Below are positions 61,317 to 64,000 of a DNA stretch of 64,000 nt, piece by piece (within the stretch, counting starts at the first letter, position 1; each line of letters begins with the position of its first letter). The notes below the pieces were generated by a model. The model saw only the letters and a list, made by a program, of their open reading frames with translations, searched no databases and had not been told where the DNA came from. The position numbers and the translations under genes were made by a program. Source of the DNA: Actinospica sp035493475 (GTDB lineage Bacteria > Actinomycetota > Actinomycetes > Streptomycetales > Catenulisporaceae); the NCBI GenBank assembly GCA_035493475.1, contig DATJIF010000029.1, forward strand, positions 1-64,000, in the 5' to 3' direction.

Positions 61317-61598
61317 TCACTCGTGCGCATACGCCGATCGGTAGACGGTTCCGGCGACCCTTACTTCCGTAATCTGGTACTCAACATCGACCGTGAGTAA
61401 GCCACGATCAAGTAGGCGCCCGACGAGACTGCTGCTTGGCTCTGGGCTGTGCTGGACTTCATCAGCCGCAATGGTGAATGAATCAGGGTTCCAACTGGCG
61501 ATGCGTGTCACAGTAAGCGTCCCATTCGAGCGCCTTCGGTCAGCTGGTCCGTGCCCCTTTTTGCGAGGCGACCATGCGGATGCGCAGATGAGGTTCAC
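61317..61598 (-). CDS. Short hypothetical frame near the toxin operon
   Basis: A 93-residue frame with a plausible folded end (VGRLLDRGLLTVDVEYQITE, VRVAGTVYRSAYAHE). The start is a GTG at 61598 without a ribosome site; an in-frame GTG later is possible. It could be a small gene of the toxin operon or a fragment. Confidence 0.35.
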   Translation of the reverse strand: MNLICASAWSPRKKGHGPADRRRSNGTLTVTRIASWNPDSFTIAADEVQHSPEPSSSLVGRLLDRGLLTVDVEYQITEVRVAGTVYRSAYAHE

Positions 61599-61650
61599 TG
61601 GAACCGGCTAAGCGCCCAAGCAGCCAGCACGCGATCGCGGGTCGCTGTCC

Positions 61651-62112
61651 CTAGGGCGCGTCCGGCGTCGGCTCGATCCCCAGGACTTCGTTGACGATGC
61701 CTGTGATGAGGGCGAGGTTCTCGGTTGCTGCTTCGGCTTCGTAGGCTGCTTCGAGGGCGGCGTTGCGTGGATCTGGGTCGAGGGCGAAGGCGGCGGCGCT
61801 GACGGCGCGGGCGCGGCGGAAGGCTTCGAGGTATTCGGCTTGTTCGGCGGTGCCTTCGTCGACTTCGTCTTGGAGGTCGAACGCGAGGTCGTCGAGGCGG
61901 TCGGTGAGCGCGGTCGCGGCCTGCGCGCCCTCGCCACCCCAGCGGCCGGCGGTGAGGTCGGCGCGGGCGAGGGCGAGTTCGGGCTCGTCGATCGGCACGG
62001 CGGCGAGGGCGGCCTGGGCGGTCTTGACCGCGATCAGGCGCTGCTGATGAGCGTCTGCGGCTTCGATCAGCTGCGAGAGTTCGGCCGACCTGGTCTCGAG
62101 TCGAGTGGCCAT
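61651..62112 (-). CDS. Likely immunity protein of the deaminase toxin
   Basis: A 153-residue helical, acidic protein (FDLQDEVDEGTAEQAEYLEA, ITGIVNEVLGIEPTP). The ATG at 62112 is inside the toxin stop (TAATG), so it is translated directly after the toxin. Position, size and the decayed copy at 59185 support an immunity role; I see no known family. The acidic surface may suit binding of the toxin's basic end. Confidence 0.6.
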   Translation of the reverse strand: MATRLETRSAELSQLIEAADAHQQRLIAVKTAQAALAAVPIDEPELALARADLTAGRWGGEGAQAATALTDRLDDLAFDLQDEVDEGTAEQAEYLEAFRRARAVSAAAFALDPDPRNAALEAAYEAEAATENLALITGIVNEVLGIEPTPDAP

Positions 62113-62849
62113 TAGCCTAGCTTCCTCTTCTTGGTGGGCCGTGGACCGGAGCCCTTGAGCGGGGTCGCGGGAGCTGCGCCCGCGTTGTCAATCGTAGTCT
62201 CACACGGCGTGCAGATCGGCTTACCGGCGCCGACCGCGACCGGGGTGATCCCGTGATCGCGCATGTAGTCGATGCCGGAGACCTCGGCGTGTCCGTCGCC
62301 CTTGGCCAGCTCCTCGCCGTCCTTGAGCGTGACCCCGGGCCGCAGGTAGCCGCGCGGTTCGCTGGTGGAGACCACGGTGCGCAGGTTGCCCGCCTCGTCT
62401 CGGCCGATGCTGGTGCCCATCGTGATCCGGCCGCGAGACTTCTCCGGCACCTCGCCCTGTAGCTCGGTGACGCGGCTCGCGGCCTCGGTTTTCAGTCGTT
62501 GCACGTCGGGGTCGTCCCGGCCGAGCCCGCGTATCCCGGCGTTCGGATCGGCTTCCGGGTCGAGGATGCCGGTGAGTTTCTTGCGCAGCCCGGCCTGGGT
62601 GTCGGCTTGGGCTCTTCGTTCCGCGGTGGTGCTCACGTCCTTGGCGGCGTTCTTCTCCATCTCCTCGGCGATCTTCTTGATCTCCGCGGCCTTGTCCGCG
62701 TCCGCCTCGACGGTGCGTTCAACCACGTCCTTAAGCTTCCCGCCGGTATCGCGGTAGAGCTTCTCGACCGCCTTGCCCGCGTCCTGCCCCATGGCCTTGG
62801 ACACGCGCATGACAGCCTGGTCCAAGGCCTCGACTATCCCGTTGCTCAC
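62112..62849 (-). CDS. Deaminase-fold toxin candidate (HAE...PCxxC)
   Basis: A 245-residue protein. Residues 1-140 are helical and charged (KAVEKLYRDTGGKLKDVVER). The last ~105 residues look like a nucleotide/nucleic-acid deaminase: GRITMGTSIGRDEAGNLRTV, then GHAEVSGIDYMRDHGI (His187, Glu189) and ICTPCETTI (Cys213, Cys216), the zinc and catalytic residues. The C-terminus is Lys/Arg-rich (PRPTKKRKLG). Similar domains occur as polymorphic toxins of bacteria. The GTG at 62849 overlaps the stop of the WXG100-like gene. Target (DNA, RNA, nucleotide) is not known. Confidence 0.68.
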   Translation of the reverse strand: MSNGIVEALDQAVMRVSKAMGQDAGKAVEKLYRDTGGKLKDVVERTVEADADKAAEIKKIAEEMEKNAAKDVSTTAERRAQADTQAGLRKKLTGILDPEADPNAGIRGLGRDDPDVQRLKTEAASRVTELQGEVPEKSRGRITMGTSIGRDEAGNLRTVVSTSEPRGYLRPGVTLKDGEELAKGDGHAEVSGIDYMRDHGITPVAVGAGKPICTPCETTIDNAGAAPATPLKGSGPRPTKKRKLG

Positions 62850-63571
62850 GCGAAGCTCACCGACCCGGCCTTGGCCACGAAGTCTTGGGCGTGCCCGGCG
62901 ACGGTGTCCGCGTGCCCCTGCAACGTGGCCGCATGCGAGCGAAGATCATCCGGGATCATCGAGAACGACGGACCCACACCACCGCTAGACGACCCGCCGA
63001 GGATCGCGCCGGCCGCCTCATAGGTCAGGCCGCTCACGGCCTTCTCCACCACGGATTCCAGCGGTTCGACCGCCTTGCCGATCACCTCGCCCATGATGTG
63101 CTGCACGAGCTCGTTCTCCAGGAACTTCACGATCTCCTTCGCCCCCGCGATGATCGCGGCCTCCGCCGTCTCGGCGATCCCGAACGTGACCACCGCGGCC
63201 GCCTGGTCGGCCACGAAGCTCGCGGCCATCACCACCAGCTGCGCGATCGCCTCGCCCTTCATCGCCACGATCGCATCCGCGGCCACGTCCAACGCGGTGG
63301 CCACCACGCCGCAGCCCTCGATCAGCTCCTGCATATGGCTGCTGGACATGTGGCCCCAGGCTTCGACCAGCCGCTCATAGGACGAGCCGGTGTACGCCGC
63401 CTGCATCTGGCTGATCGTCGAGGACGCCGACGAATGCGTGCCCTCCAGGTTCGACGCGAACTCACGCACATGCCCCGCGAACTCGCGCACCGCGTCCTCG
63501 TTCACCTGCGGCCAGTTCACCCCGATGAACCCGAGAAAGTCCACGACAGGACTCGGCAACTCAATACTCAC
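62846..63571 (-). CDS. WXG100-like protein of the toxin operon
   Basis: A 241-residue helical protein that starts VSIELPSPVVDFLGFIGVNW and has a WXG-like turn in YERLVEAWGHMSS near residue 84, features of the N-terminal region of large actinobacterial toxins sent out by type VII secretion. Long Ala-rich helices follow. GTG 63571 fits family starts; an ATG at 63616 is in frame. It is the first gene of the operon and is coupled (GTGA) to the toxin, so it likely carries or chaperones it. Confidence 0.68.
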   Translation of the reverse strand: MSIELPSPVVDFLGFIGVNWPQVNEDAVREFAGHVREFASNLEGTHSSASSTISQMQAAYTGSSYERLVEAWGHMSSSHMQELIEGCGVVATALDVAADAIVAMKGEAIAQLVVMAASFVADQAAAVVTFGIAETAEAAIIAGAKEIVKFLENELVQHIMGEVIGKAVEPLESVVEKAVSGLTYEAAGAILGGSSSGGVGPSFSMIPDDLRSHAATLQGHADTVAGHAQDFVAKAGSVSFA

Positions 63572-63784
63572 TTCACAACCCGCCCCTGGTCTCGACACCA
63601 CCCGGTCAGAAGTCATGTCAGGGTTCCGCTACCCAAAGCCACTTGTCAACTCGTCCGACAAGTAGTCCGCGAGGGTGTGGTCGCGCCGACTCTGCCGCGC
63701 GACGTCGGAATGATGTTCGGGCCTTGTCGGCGGCGTCGGGCATGATGGTCGCGAGCCCCCGGTTTCGATCATGGAGTGTGCGCT

Positions 63785-64000
63785 GTGGCCGATCTCATCC
63801 CGCCCGAAGACCTTGTCGCGCTCAAGGCCGCCTGGTACGCCGCGCGAGCTCACGCCACACGCCTCGCGACGGTCGAGCCCGAAGGCGATCAGACGATTCC
63901 ACGGACGGCGCCCGCGAACAGGAAACCGGAGGATGCGCCGCTGCCACCGATCCGACTGCACTCGGAGGAACAGTCGATCGCGCTGAAAACAGCACGCGCC
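63785..64000 (+). CDS. Hypothetical protein, 5' part only
   Basis: The first 72 codons of a gene that leaves the window. It starts MADLIPPEDLVALKAAWYAA with GGAG eight bases before the GTG at 63785. It is divergent from the toxin operon. Without the rest, no family can be given. Confidence 0.55.
   Translation, partial: MADLIPPEDLVALKAAWYAARAHATRLATVEPEGDQTIPRTAPANRKPEDAPLPPIRLHSEEQSIALKTARA

Noticed and set aside
62112..62849. House-keeping tRNA or cytidine deaminase
   Set aside because: The N-terminal helical region, basic tail and position between a WXG100-like gene and a small acidic gene fit a toxin, and the core motifs are spaced unlike TadA or Cdd.

Overview
The DNA is very GC-rich, genes are packed tightly with GTG/TTG starts and 1-4 nt stop/start overlaps, and the gene families (fused EfeUO, LAL regulator, DUF2637 protein, MobF relaxase, WXG100-like protein) point to a filamentous actinomycete, streptomycete-like or Catenulispora-like. 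The genus cannot be fixed from the sequence alone.

Region 1 (1-4669) is core metabolism: the 5' part of CTP synthase on the minus strand, then aroH-tyrA-cmk-der on the plus strand. Region 2 (4675-8048) is an iron-uptake operon (fused EfeU/EfeO permease-lipoprotein plus the Dyp peroxidase EfeB) behind a DtxR/IdeR-type iron box. Region 3 (8176-28791) is mixed chromosomal content: a MOSC-ferredoxin reductase fusion, a family-39 glycosyltransferase, acetyltransferases, an MFS exporter, an NfeD-like/SPFH pair, a SWIM protein with a SNF2 helicase, a PemK-like protein, an inositol monophosphatase-like enzyme and an operon of secreted glycosidases (GH27, GH28-like). Region 4 (29078-42736) has a secreted beta-helix protein, a large LAL regulator divergent from a DHA2 exporter, a serpin-like lipoprotein, a FabH-like/MBL/thiamine-binding operon, and a second SPFH protein translationally coupled to a NAD-kinase-like protein.

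Region 5 (42869 onward) is accessory DNA. A tRNA-Pro(GGG) gene is followed by a tyrosine integrase and excisionase, a divergent control region with short repeats, a ribbon-helix-helix-like protein, a DUF2637 membrane protein, small hypothetical genes, a 1448-residue MobF relaxase-helicase and a helix-turn-helix protein. This is an integrated conjugative or mobilizable element. Several of its genes are preceded by strong RNA hairpins, three of which share one sequence family. Cargo includes a CPCC zinc protein and a phytanoyl-CoA-dioxygenase-like enzyme. I see no second copy of the tRNA end, so the right boundary is unknown.

Region 6 (56972-64000) carries a broken XRE regulator, a membrane Ser/Thr kinase, a PadR-type regulator with a membrane protein, and a compact minus-strand operon encoding a WXG100-like protein, a HAE...PCxxC deaminase-type toxin and a likely immunity protein. 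A frameshifted remnant of a second immunity gene lies about 2.4 kb away. This toxin module is the best candidate for an uncharacterised system in the window, followed by the SPFH/NAD-kinase-like pair and the hairpin-leader family.
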